Shown here piece after piece: positions 1 through 5,022 of a DNA stretch of 5,022 nucleotides. A program made the translations under genes and the position numbers. The notes beneath the pieces are model-generated. The model was given only the letters and a program-made list of their open reading frames with translations. It searched no databases and was not told the DNA's origin. Each line of letters begins with the position of its first letter. The stretch's first letter is position 1. Origin of the DNA: an uncultured Streptomyces sp. (lineage in GTDB: Bacteria; Actinomycetota; Actinomycetes; Streptomycetales; Streptomycetaceae); contig CAMLJW010000400.1 of the NCBI GenBank assembly GCA_946480485.1, positions 1 through 5,022 on the forward strand, read 5' to 3'.

Positions 1-56
1 CGCCATCATGCTCGGATTCGTCGGCGAGACTCCCGATGCCGTCGATCCGGATCGCG
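1..56. other. Region after the operon's last permease: no resolvable gene; 12-bp palindrome
   Basis: After the TAG at 59-57 there is a perfect palindrome CGATCCGGATCG at 43-54. On the minus strand two adjacent ATG codons occur at 9-4 and could open a further gene (MMA...), 47 nt after the permease stop. No convincing ribosome binding site precedes them (GGGAG is about 20 nt away), and only three codons are visible. In related operons a glycosidase gene often follows at this place, but nothing here shows it. No terminator-like hairpin with a T run is present. Confidence 0.3.
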
Positions 57-983
57 CTACTTCACCGCCCCGGCCATCACGCCGGACACGAACTGCCGCT
101 GGAACGCGAAGAACACGGCCAGTGGGATCACCATCGAGATGAAGGCGCCGGGCGCCAGGATCTCGATGTTGCCGCCGAACTGCCGTGTCTGCGCCTGCAG
201 TGCGACCGTCAGTGGCTGCGACTGCGAGTCCGAGAACACCAGGGCCACCAGCATGTCGTTCCAAACCCACAGGAACTGGAAGATGCCGAGCGAGGCGATG
301 GCGGGCGCGCCGAGCGGCAGGATGACCGTGGCGAACAGCCGGGTCTCGCCCGCGCCGTCCAGCCGCGCCGCCTCCAGGAGTTCCCGGGGGATCTCCGCGA
401 AGAAGTTCCGCAGCAGGAAGATCGCGAACGGCAGGCCGAAGCCCACATGGAAGAGCACCACGCCGATGATGTCACCGAAGATCCCGAGCGTGCCGAACAG
501 CTCGGACAGCGGGATCAGCGCCACCTGCACCGGAACGACCAGGAGTGCCACCACGAGCACGAACCAGTGGTCACGGCCCTTGAAGTCCATCCAGGCGAAG
601 GCGTATCCGGCCATGGCCCCGACGAGTACGACGAGCGCGGTGGCCGGCACGGTGATCCACACGGTGTTGACCAGGGCGCTCATGATGTCGTCGTTCTCGA
701 ACAGCGCGGCATAGCTCTCGGTGGTGAGCTGGGCCGGCTTGCTGAACACCTCCCACCAGCCACTGGCCGCGATGTCCGTCGGATCGCGGAACGACGACGC
801 GAGCAGCCCCACCGTCGGCGTCACCCACAGCAGCGCGACCAGGATCAGGAAGACCCGCAGTGCTCCGCCGGCCGCCCCGCTCGAGATCCGGGAGGCGAGC
901 GAGCGCTTTTGGGGTTGGGCCGCCGGGGACTCCTTCACGAGTGCGGGGGGTACGGAGGACGAGGGTACGGAGGGTGCGGTCAC
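57..983 (-). CDS. aglG: MalG-type sugar ABC transporter permease (AglG-like)
   Basis: Inner-membrane subunit of a CUT1-class sugar importer; with the MalF-type partner it should form the channel that receives sugar from the binding lipoprotein. The 308-residue product is a usual length for MalG-type permeases. I see six hydrophobic segments near residues 41-63, 106-131, 138-160, 170-192, 224-248 and 276-296. The cytoplasmic EAA loop that docks the ATPase is at about 204-227 (EAARLDGA, then F and LPLGAP). The C-terminus GVMAGAVK is typical of the family. I chose the GTG at 983 because AAGGGAG lies 8-9 nt upstream and because it overlaps the TGA of the preceding permease in a GTGA, a sign of translational coupling; the frame stays open to 1634, but that part only shadows the other permease. 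The N-terminal 30 residues are a Ser/Pro/Val-rich tail that is probably cytoplasmic. The symbol rests on family resemblance; the substrate (alpha-glucosides or another oligosaccharide) is inferred. Confidence 0.93.
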   Translation of the reverse strand: MTAPSVPSSSVPPALVKESPAAQPQKRSLASRISSGAAGGALRVFLILVALLWVTPTVGLLASSFRDPTDIAASGWWEVFSKPAQLTTESYAALFENDDIMSALVNTVWITVPATALVVLVGAMAGYAFAWMDFKGRDHWFVLVVALLVVPVQVALIPLSELFGTLGIFGDIIGVVLFHVGFGLPFAIFLLRNFFAEIPRELLEAARLDGAGETRLFATVILPLGAPAIASLGIFQFLWVWNDMLVALVFSDSQSQPLTVALQAQTRQFGGNIEILAPGAFISMVIPLAVFFAFQRQFVSGVMAGAVK

Positions 984-2332
984 CGCTGGCGCTCCCTTCG
1001 CAGTCGGCGGATGTTGACGAACATCACCGGCAGGACGAGCAGCAGCAGGATGATGCCGAGCGCGCTGCCCAGACCGAAGTCGCCGCCGCCGCCGAACGAC
1101 GCGTTGTACATCATCAGGGCGAGCACGTTGGCGTCGTCCTGGGTGGGCTGCGGGGCGATGATGTAGACCAGGTCGAAGATCTTCATCACGTTGATCATCA
1201 GGGTGACCAGGACGACGACGAGAACGGGCGCGAGGAGGGGGACGGTGACCCTTCTGAACACCTGCCATTCGCCCGCGCCGTCCACCCGCGCCGCCTCCAG
1301 CAGGTTGCGGTCCACCCCCGCCAGACCCGCCGCGATGAGCACCATGGCGAAGCCCGCCCACATCCAGGCGTACGCGCCGATGACGGCCGGAGTCACGAGG
1401 GCCGGGCCCAGCCACTCGATGCCGTTGTAGGGCGCCGCGAAGTTCGCAGCGGGCAGCCGCAGTCGGGCACCGTCGGCAGACTCCGGGAGCGTGAACGCGC
1501 CGTCCGCCCCGGTCGTCGCGCTCGCGACCACCTTTCCGTCCCGTACGGCCTCGACCTTGACGCCCTTCAACCCCTTCTCGCCCGGGTCGACGGCACCCTT
1601 CTCGCCGCCGCCGCCCAGCTTGAAGTCCAGCCACACCGTGCCGGAGACCTGGCCGGCCTCGGCCGTCGGCGGCTTGGCGTCCTCGGGACCGTCGGGCAGC
1701 TTGTTCGGAGCGATACCGACCAGCGGCAGCAGCGCCGGTGAGCCCGCGCTGACCGTGCCCCGCGAGGTGAAGTCACCGCCACCGGACGCCCTGAGGTCGC
1801 TCACCTGCGAGGGCCGGGCATGGGGATAGACGGACGAGTCGGCGAACGCGTCGTGCGCCCCCACCACCACGGCGTTGGCCACACCCTGGTCCGGGTTCTG
1901 CTCGTACACCAGACGGAAGATGATGCCCGCGGAGAGCATCGAGATCGCCATCGGCATGAAGACGATCAGCTTGAACGCCGTGCCCCACCGCACCCGTTCG
2001 GTCAGCACGGCGAAGATCAGGCCGAGTGCCGTGACCAGGGCCGGCGCGACCGCCACCCAGATCGCGGTGTTCCTGACGGCTGTGAGCGTGGCGTCGTTGG
2101 TGAAGACATCCCCGTAGTTCTCCAGACCGACGAAGCCGGAGCCGTCCGCGTCGAACAGGCTCCGCCACGCCGTGTACCCGATCGGGTAGACCACGAGCGC
2201 ACCGAGCAGCACCAGCGCGGGTAGCAGGAAGAGACCTGCCACCCATGCCTGGGTGCCCGTCACGCTCTTTTGCTTTCCGGCGGGGGGCACCGGACCGGCC
2301 GGGCCCCCCGCCATCGCCGCCTGCGACGACAT
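980..2332 (-). CDS. aglF: MalF-type sugar ABC transporter permease with large extracytoplasmic insert (AglF-like)
   Basis: Second channel subunit of the importer. At 450 residues it is well above the roughly 290-330 usual for six-helix MalF-type permeases. Helices lie near residues 28-56, 88-111, 118-143, 310-337, 366-393 and 419-441. The EAA loop is at 346-370 (EAARVDGAGEWQVF, then VPLLAP), and a basic tail RRLRRERQR ends the protein on the cytoplasmic side. The extra length is one insert, about residues 156-305, between helices 3 and 4. It is predicted to be outside the membrane and contains a Cna-B/SdrD-B-like segment (about 229-285). The ATG at 2332 lies 9 nt after the stop of the binding-protein gene. 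The nearest purine-rich match (AAGGG) is inside that gene's last codons, so reinitiation is likely; the ATG at 2314 (residue 7) is an alternative start. The gene overlaps the next permease by 4 nt. Similar long permeases occur, as I recall, in the actinobacterial AglF group; the substrate is inferred. Confidence 0.93.
   Translation of the reverse strand: MSSQAAMAGGPAGPVPPAGKQKSVTGTQAWVAGLFLLPALVLLGALVVYPIGYTAWRSLFDADGSGFVGLENYGDVFTNDATLTAVRNTAIWVAVAPALVTALGLIFAVLTERVRWGTAFKLIVFMPMAISMLSAGIIFRLVYEQNPDQGVANAVVVGAHDAFADSSVYPHARPSQVSDLRASGGGDFTSRGTVSAGSPALLPLVGIAPNKLPDGPEDAKPPTAEAGQVSGTVWLDFKLGGGGEKGAVDPGEKGLKGVKVEAVRDGKVVASATTGADGAFTLPESADGARLRLPAANFAAPYNGIEWLGPALVTPAVIGAYAWMWAGFAMVLIAAGLAGVDRNLLEAARVDGAGEWQVFRRVTVPLLAPVLVVVLVTLMINVMKIFDLVYIIAPQPTQDDANVLALMMYNASFGGGGDFGLGSALGIILLLLVLPVMFVNIRRLRRERQR
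1418..1867 (-). other. Extracytoplasmic insert of the MalF-type permease, including a Cna-B/SdrD-B-like domain
   Basis: Protein region, residues about 156-305 of the permease. Ordinary family members go almost directly from the YEQNPDQGVANAVV-like segment to the NGxEWLGP segment before helix 4; here about 150 residues separate them. The second half (229-285, DNA 1478-1648) reads SGTVWLD, then an acidic/Gly stretch with DPGEKGLKGVKVEAV, then DGKVVASATTGADGAFTL. This matches the SdrD B-repeat/Cna-B pattern (SGTVWxD ... D.GE.GL.GV.V ... V.sttTdadGxFtf). The first half (160-227) is Gly/Ser/Pro-rich and unassigned. Base composition and frame match the flanks, so this looks like an established family feature rather than a recent insertion. 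Confidence 0.7.
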
Positions 2333-2341
2333 GGGCTGCCG

Positions 2342-3727
2342 TCAGCCCTTGTAGGCGTCGGCGGCAAAGGCCTCGAGAGCCTGCTGCGCGCCCTCGACGT
2401 CCGAGGGGTTCTTCAGGAAGTCCTGCAGTCCCTTCCACTCGCCCTGGCCCTGGGTGCCGCCGAACGCCGCCGGGGCCTGGTCGGACATGTCGAAGCGGAA
2501 GTCGTCGCCCGCGGCGAGCACCGCCTCGGCGATGTCCCGGGTCACGTCGTCCTGGTACGTCTTGCGGTCCATCTCCTTGTTGGGGGAGACGAAGCCGCCC
2601 TGCGCCGCCCATATCTCGGCCGCGTCCGTCGACGCCAGGAAGGCCAGCAGTGCCTGCGAGGCCTTGTCGTCCTTCAGGGCCACGGCCACGTCACCGGCGC
2701 TGACCACCGGCGACTCGTCACCGACCGCCGGGAAGGGGAAGACCTTGGCGTCCGTACCGATCTTGGCCTTCGTGTCGGCGTTGATGTTCGCCGCGACGAA
2801 GTCGCCCTCAAAGACCATCGCGGCCGGGGTGTCGCCGTTGAACGTCTGCGTGACGGACTTCGGGAACTCCGTCTGCAGCGCGCCCTTGCTGCCGCCCGCG
2901 AGCAGCTCGTCCTTGCCCCACAGCTCGGCGAGGGCGGTCAGGGCCTCCTTGACCGTGGGGTCCGTCCACTTGATCTCGTGCGCGGCCAGCTGGTCGTACT
3001 TCTCCGGTCCCGCCTGCGAGAGGTAGATGTTCTCGAACCAGTCGGTGAGGGTCCAGCCGTCCGCGCCCCCGACGGACACCGCGGGCCAACCGGCGTCGGA
3101 CAGCGTCTGCGCCGTCTGGACGAAGTCGTCCCAGGTCTTTGGCTCCTCTGTGATCCCGGCGGCCTCGAAGGCCGCGGTGTTGTACCAGACCAGGGACTTG
3201 TTGGCGGCCTTCGCGTACACGCCGTACTGCTTGCCCTGGTACGCGCCCAGGTCCTTCCAGCCCGCCGAGAAGTTCTTGTCGAGCTGCGCCTGTGCCTCGG
3301 CGCCGAGGGGCTTGATCCAGCCCTTGTCGGCGAACTGGTGCAACACACCGACCTGCGGCAGGAACGCCACGTTCGGCGGCTTGCCGCCTTGGATCTTCGT
3401 GCCCAGGAAGGTGGAGGTGTCGTTGCCGGTCGGCACGAAGCTGACCTCCGCGCCCGTGCGCTTCTCGAACTCGTCCAGCACCTTGGTGAAGTTTTCCTGC
3501 TCGGGGCCGGTCCAGACGGCCGCGACCTCCAGCTTCTGACCGTCCAGTTTGGGAAGTTGGACCGTTGCCGCCGTACTTGGTGCGCCGCCGTCACTTCCTT
3601 CGTCTTCGTTGCTGTCGTCGCCGCACGCGGTGAGCGTGAACGCCATCGCCCCCGCGGCGACGGCGGCTGCGGCCTTGGTGGCCCTGCCTTTCCTGTGCGG
3701 CTTATGTATACGAAGAGTGCTGCGCAT
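2342..3727 (-). CDS. aglE: Extracellular sugar-binding lipoprotein of an ABC importer (AglE-like, family 1)
   Basis: Captures the sugar outside the membrane and delivers it to the two permeases encoded just downstream. The 461-residue length is normal for family 1 solute-binding proteins. The N-terminus has basic residues (KPHRKGRATK), a hydrophobic core at about 19-33 and a lipobox LTAC with the acylated cysteine at residue 35, so it should be a Sec-exported lipoprotein. An acidic Ser/Gly linker (36-55) follows. Family-typical segments include VWTGPEQENFTKVLDEFEKR (71-90), KPPNVAFLPQ (116-125), KSLVWYN (177-183) and GWTLTDWFENIYL (224-236), the Trp-rich part being plausible sugar-stacking surface. 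The ATG at 3727 is the only start that keeps the whole signal peptide; the Shine-Dalgarno match is weak (GGGG at -9 to -6). It is the first gene of the operon and carries the control region upstream. The nearest group I recall is the actinobacterial alpha-glucoside AglE set; the substrate is not proven. Confidence 0.94.
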   Translation of the reverse strand: MRSTLRIHKPHRKGRATKAAAAVAAGAMAFTLTACGDDSNEDEGSDGGAPSTAATVQLPKLDGQKLEVAAVWTGPEQENFTKVLDEFEKRTGAEVSFVPTGNDTSTFLGTKIQGGKPPNVAFLPQVGVLHQFADKGWIKPLGAEAQAQLDKNFSAGWKDLGAYQGKQYGVYAKAANKSLVWYNTAAFEAAGITEEPKTWDDFVQTAQTLSDAGWPAVSVGGADGWTLTDWFENIYLSQAGPEKYDQLAAHEIKWTDPTVKEALTALAELWGKDELLAGGSKGALQTEFPKSVTQTFNGDTPAAMVFEGDFVAANINADTKAKIGTDAKVFPFPAVGDESPVVSAGDVAVALKDDKASQALLAFLASTDAAEIWAAQGGFVSPNKEMDRKTYQDDVTRDIAEAVLAAGDDFRFDMSDQAPAAFGGTQGQGEWKGLQDFLKNPSDVEGAQQALEAFAADAYKG

Positions 3728-3768
3728 CCCTGCCCCGTTCCGCGTCGAACGTCCGAGCGCTGTCCCGT

Positions 3769-3812
3769 GCGCTCTTGGTGTACGCCCGCCTGGTTGGCGA
3801 CGGCAAGAGCGC
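3769..3812. repeat. Perfect 9-bp inverted repeat flanking the candidate promoter (possible operator pair)
   Basis: GCGCTCTTG at 3769-3777 and its exact reverse complement CAAGAGCGC at 3804-3812 are spaced so that their centres are 35 bp apart. Each arm can also be read as one good half of an imperfect 14-bp palindrome of the form CAAGAGCGCTCTTG (about 11/14 matches at 3764-3777 and 10/14 at 3804-3817). A central GCGC within a short palindrome is usual for LacI-family regulators, which commonly control sugar operons in Streptomyces. No regulator gene is in the window, so the binding role is inference. Confidence 0.4.
3777..3806 (-). promoter_or_regulatory. Candidate promoter of the sugar transport operon
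   Basis: Reading the minus strand toward the binding-protein gene, TTGCCG (3806-3801) and TACACC (3782-3777) are separated by 18 bp. They resemble -35 and -10 boxes of a housekeeping-type Streptomyces promoter, but the -10 match is weak. Transcription would begin near 3770, giving a leader of about 40 nt before the ATG at 3727. The arms of an inverted repeat touch both boxes, which supports a control role. No better pair was found in the 212-bp gap by eye. Confidence 0.3.
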
Positions 3813-3832
3813 CTGCGCTGTCAGGGGCGTGA

Positions 3833-3850
3833 TCGTGACCACCTCGTGAC
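3833..3850. repeat. Heptamer direct repeat with 11-bp period upstream of the operon
   Basis: TCGTGAC occurs at 3833-3839 and 3844-3850 on the plus strand (GTCACGA on the minus strand), separated by 4 bp, so both copies face the same side of the helix. This 7+4 spacing is the layout of activator sites such as those of SARP or OmpR-type proteins, but there are only two copies and they sit about 27 bp upstream of the candidate -35 box. A chance repeat is possible. Confidence 0.3.
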
Positions 3851-3853
3851 GTG

Positions 3854-3871
3854 GCGTCATGTTGATGACGC
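3854..3871. repeat. Short stem-loop: possible operator or end of the FtsK transcript
   Basis: GCGTCAT (3854-3860) and ATGACGC (3865-3871) are exact reverse complements around a 4-nt loop. The structure begins 68 nt after the stop of the FtsK-type gene and lies about 125 bp upstream of the binding-protein start. No U tract follows on the minus strand, so it is not a classical intrinsic terminator, though actinomycete terminators often lack one. An operator is the alternative. Confidence 0.3.
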
Positions 3872-3939
3872 GTCAGGACATGCGGTTGTGCGCGGGGCGG
3901 TGTCGTCAGAGGCATGCGGGCTGTGCGGGGCCGGCGTCC

Positions 3940-5022
3940 TCAGAGGAGTGGCGGCACCTTCGCGGCCGAGACGGAGCGGGCGGCTCGCTCGAGGGCGCTG
4001 GCGAGGAGGGCGAGGTCCGTCGGCCCGTTGCCCAGCTCGCGTACGGGGCGACGGGCCGGCGGGTCGCCCATGCGGTCCCACTCCAGGGGGGCGACCGTGG
4101 GGCGCAGGGTGGACGTGCGCGGGATGCGGCCCGTGACTCGGCCTCCCTGGAAAGGAGTTGGCCGACCGACTGACTGACGATGGATACCGGAGAGGTGCCC
4201 GCGACCGGGTGCGGGTTCCTCAGGGCCAAACGAGGGCGCTTCCAGCACGATCCGCAGCATGGCCCGCCGGGCCAGCTCCGTCCCGGCGGCACGGGTTCCC
4301 CCGGCGGTGGCGGCCACCAGATGCACCCCGAGCCGGTCACCGTCCCGCGCCACGGCCTCCAGCGCCCGTACGACGGATCCGGCGGCCGGGCGTCCCGGTG
4401 AGCCCAGCGCGGGGCAGAGGAGTGCGTCCAGATCGTCGACGATCACGACGAGCCGGGGGAGCGGCGGGCCCGCGTCCGCCGCCCGCCGCTGCTCGGCGGC
4501 GGGGCGCAGGGGGAGGGTGGAGCTCGAGGGCGGGTCGAGGTCGGTCGCGCCGGGCTGCCTGTTCAGGGAGCCCGGCTGCATGGAGCCCCGATTTATGGAG
4601 CCCCGTACTGAGCTCTGCCCCACGATGCGGCCGGACAGCTGCTGCTGTGTGTGCCACTCGGTGAAATCGAGACGCCCGAGGAGCTCCGCGCGTCGCTTCA
4701 GCTCCGCCGCGAGCGACTGGGCGAACTCCCGCATCCGGACCGGGTCGTGGCTCGCGAGATGCGTGGTGACATGGGGCAGGTCGGTGCAGACCCGCAGTCC
4801 GTCCCCACCCGCGCCGGCACCGCCCCCGGAGCTGTCGCTTCCGTCGACGAGTACCATCCCCAGCCGGTCGGGCCGCTCCGCGGCGGCCAGCGACGCGGCG
4901 ACCGAGCGCAGCAGCTCCGTACGCCCGCTGCCCGACGGCCCTTCGACCAGCAGATGCGGCCCCTCGTCCGCGAGGTCCACGCAGGCGGGCCCGCGCGGCC
5001 CGGCCCCGAGCACGGCGACCGC
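3940..5022 (-). CDS. FtsK/SpoIIIE-type ATPase, C-terminal domain (partial, 5' end outside window)
   Basis: C-terminal 360 residues of a larger protein; the frame runs off the window edge, so the GTG at 5013 is not the true start. Counting residues from that GTG, a Walker A (GPSGSGRT, 25-32) follows the AVLGAGPRGPACVDL-like entry typical of FtsK domains. CTDLPHVTTHLASHDPVRM (76-94) and AELKRRAELLG (103-113) are FtsK-like. The Walker B strand is LVVIVDDLDALL (188-199), followed by RLGVHLVAAT (227-236). The tail from GRVTGRIPRT (291-300) to LERAARSV (341-348) resembles the end of Streptomyces FHA/FtsK and EccC-like proteins. Such proteins use ATP to drive DNA or protein translocation; which applies here cannot be told. 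Two linkers carry simple repeats (4561-4605 and 4164-4179). It lies on the same strand as the transporter operon but is separated by 212 bp and is unlikely to belong to it. Confidence 0.88.
   Translation of the reverse strand, partial: AVAVLGAGPRGPACVDLADEGPHLLVEGPSGSGRTELLRSVAASLAAAERPDRLGMVLVDGSDSSGGGAGAGGDGLRVCTDLPHVTTHLASHDPVRMREFAQSLAAELKRRAELLGRLDFTEWHTQQQLSGRIVGQSSVRGSINRGSMQPGSLNRQPGATDLDPPSSSTLPLRPAAEQRRAADAGPPLPRLVVIVDDLDALLCPALGSPGRPAAGSVVRALEAVARDGDRLGVHLVAATAGGTRAAGTELARRAMLRIVLEAPSFGPEEPAPGRGHLSGIHRQSVGRPTPFQGGRVTGRIPRTSTLRPTVAPLEWDRMGDPPARRPVRELGNGPTDLALLASALERAARSVSAAKVPPLL
4164..4179. repeat. GACN tetranucleotide run in the FtsK-type gene
   Basis: Four units GACC, GACT, GACT, GACG follow each other. 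On the coding strand they give residues RQSVG (279-283 from the GTG at 5013), between the PAPGRG and TPFQGGRV segments that are conserved in the family. The period of four does not fit the codon length, so a change of a single unit would shift the frame; the present copy keeps the frame through to the conserved tail. Confidence 0.6.
4561..4605 (-). repeat. Three 15-bp tandem units coding a pentapeptide repeat in the FtsK-type protein
   Basis: On the minus strand three consecutive 15-bp units encode RGSIN, RGSMQ and PGSLN (residues 137-151 from the GTG at 5013). Two plus-strand copies of ATGGAGCCCCG (4580-4590 and 4595-4605) are identical, and the third unit is diverged (GGGAGCCCGG). The repeat lies in the variable linker between the helical AELKRRAELLG part and the Walker B strand. 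It keeps the reading frame. Confidence 0.75.

Noticed and set aside
36..1166. Plus-strand open frame of 376 codons opposite the MalG-type permease
   Set aside because: Its product is dominated by His, Arg, Glu and Gln, typical of antisense to hydrophobic membrane segments in GC-rich DNA; it has no domain.
984..1634. Possible N-terminal extension of the MalG-type permease in the same frame
   Set aside because: The extra residues are Arg/Gly-rich and lie over the coding sequence of the other permease. The GTG at 983 with a good ribosome binding site and a 4-nt overlap explains the start.
1773..2612. Minus-strand open frame of 279 codons spanning the junction of the binding protein and MalF-type permease
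   Set aside because: It is an out-of-frame shadow of the two real genes with no recognisable protein features.
2270..3832. Long plus-strand open frame (520 codons) opposite the binding-protein gene
   Set aside because: It is antisense to a clear lipoprotein gene, rich in Arg/Gly/Leu/Val as expected for the shadow of a high-GC gene, and shows no recognisable domain or ribosome binding site.
2938..3915. Minus-strand frame that could cover the intergenic gap upstream of the binding protein
   Set aside because: The downstream part is Arg/Ser/Pro-rich shadow sequence of the lipoprotein gene, and the part in the gap has no family resemblance.
3549..4177. Plus-strand frames across the intergenic gap as possible divergent small genes
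   Set aside because: They run into antisense of the conserved FtsK tail or the lipoprotein signal peptide and have shadow composition; no start with a plausible ribosome binding site was seen.
1..5022. CRISPR arrays, tRNA or rRNA genes, insertion sequences, phage attachment sites
   Set aside because: No regularly spaced repeats, cloverleaf structure, transposase or terminal repeats were found by eye on either strand.

Overview
The window is high-GC, with the codon and protein composition of an actinomycete, most likely Streptomyces or a close relative. Evidence for this is the strong GC bias at third codon positions, a GTG start on a coupled gene, long antisense shadow ORFs, and a sugar ABC operon that encodes no ATPase of its own. 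All supported genes are on the minus strand, so the biological reading order runs from high to low coordinates.

Right part (3940-5022): the 3' end of a large FtsK/SpoIIIE-type ATPase gene, cut by the window edge. The visible part is the last P-loop domain plus a conserved C-terminal tail. The protein resembles the FHA/FtsK or EccC-like multi-ATPase proteins of Streptomyces. Two short low-complexity tracts, a 15-bp tandem repeat and a GACN tetranucleotide run, lie in its variable linkers.

Middle (3728-3939): a 212-bp intergenic region with no gene. It holds a weak candidate promoter for the transport operon, a perfect 9-bp inverted repeat whose arms touch the candidate -35 and -10 boxes, a heptamer direct repeat with an 11-bp period, and a small stem-loop.

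Left part (57-3727): a three-gene carbohydrate import operon of the CUT1 (maltose/alpha-glucoside-like) class. It encodes a lipoprotein solute-binding protein (2342-3727), a MalF-type permease (980-2332) and a MalG-type permease (57-983). The genes are tightly packed, with a 9-nt gap and then a 4-nt GTGA overlap. The binding protein captures the sugar outside the membrane, the two permeases form the channel, and each permease carries an EAA loop for an ATPase supplied from elsewhere, in Streptomyces normally the shared MsiK. The family most resembles the AglEFG alpha-glucoside group, but the substrate is not proven by the sequence.

The most interesting element is an insert of about 150 residues in the MalF-type permease, between core membrane helices 3 and 4. 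It includes a segment that reads like an SdrD B / Cna-B type beta-sandwich. Its predicted position is outside the membrane, and it is a different loop from the one that carries the E. coli MalF P2 domain. The last 56 bases (1-56) hold no resolvable gene.
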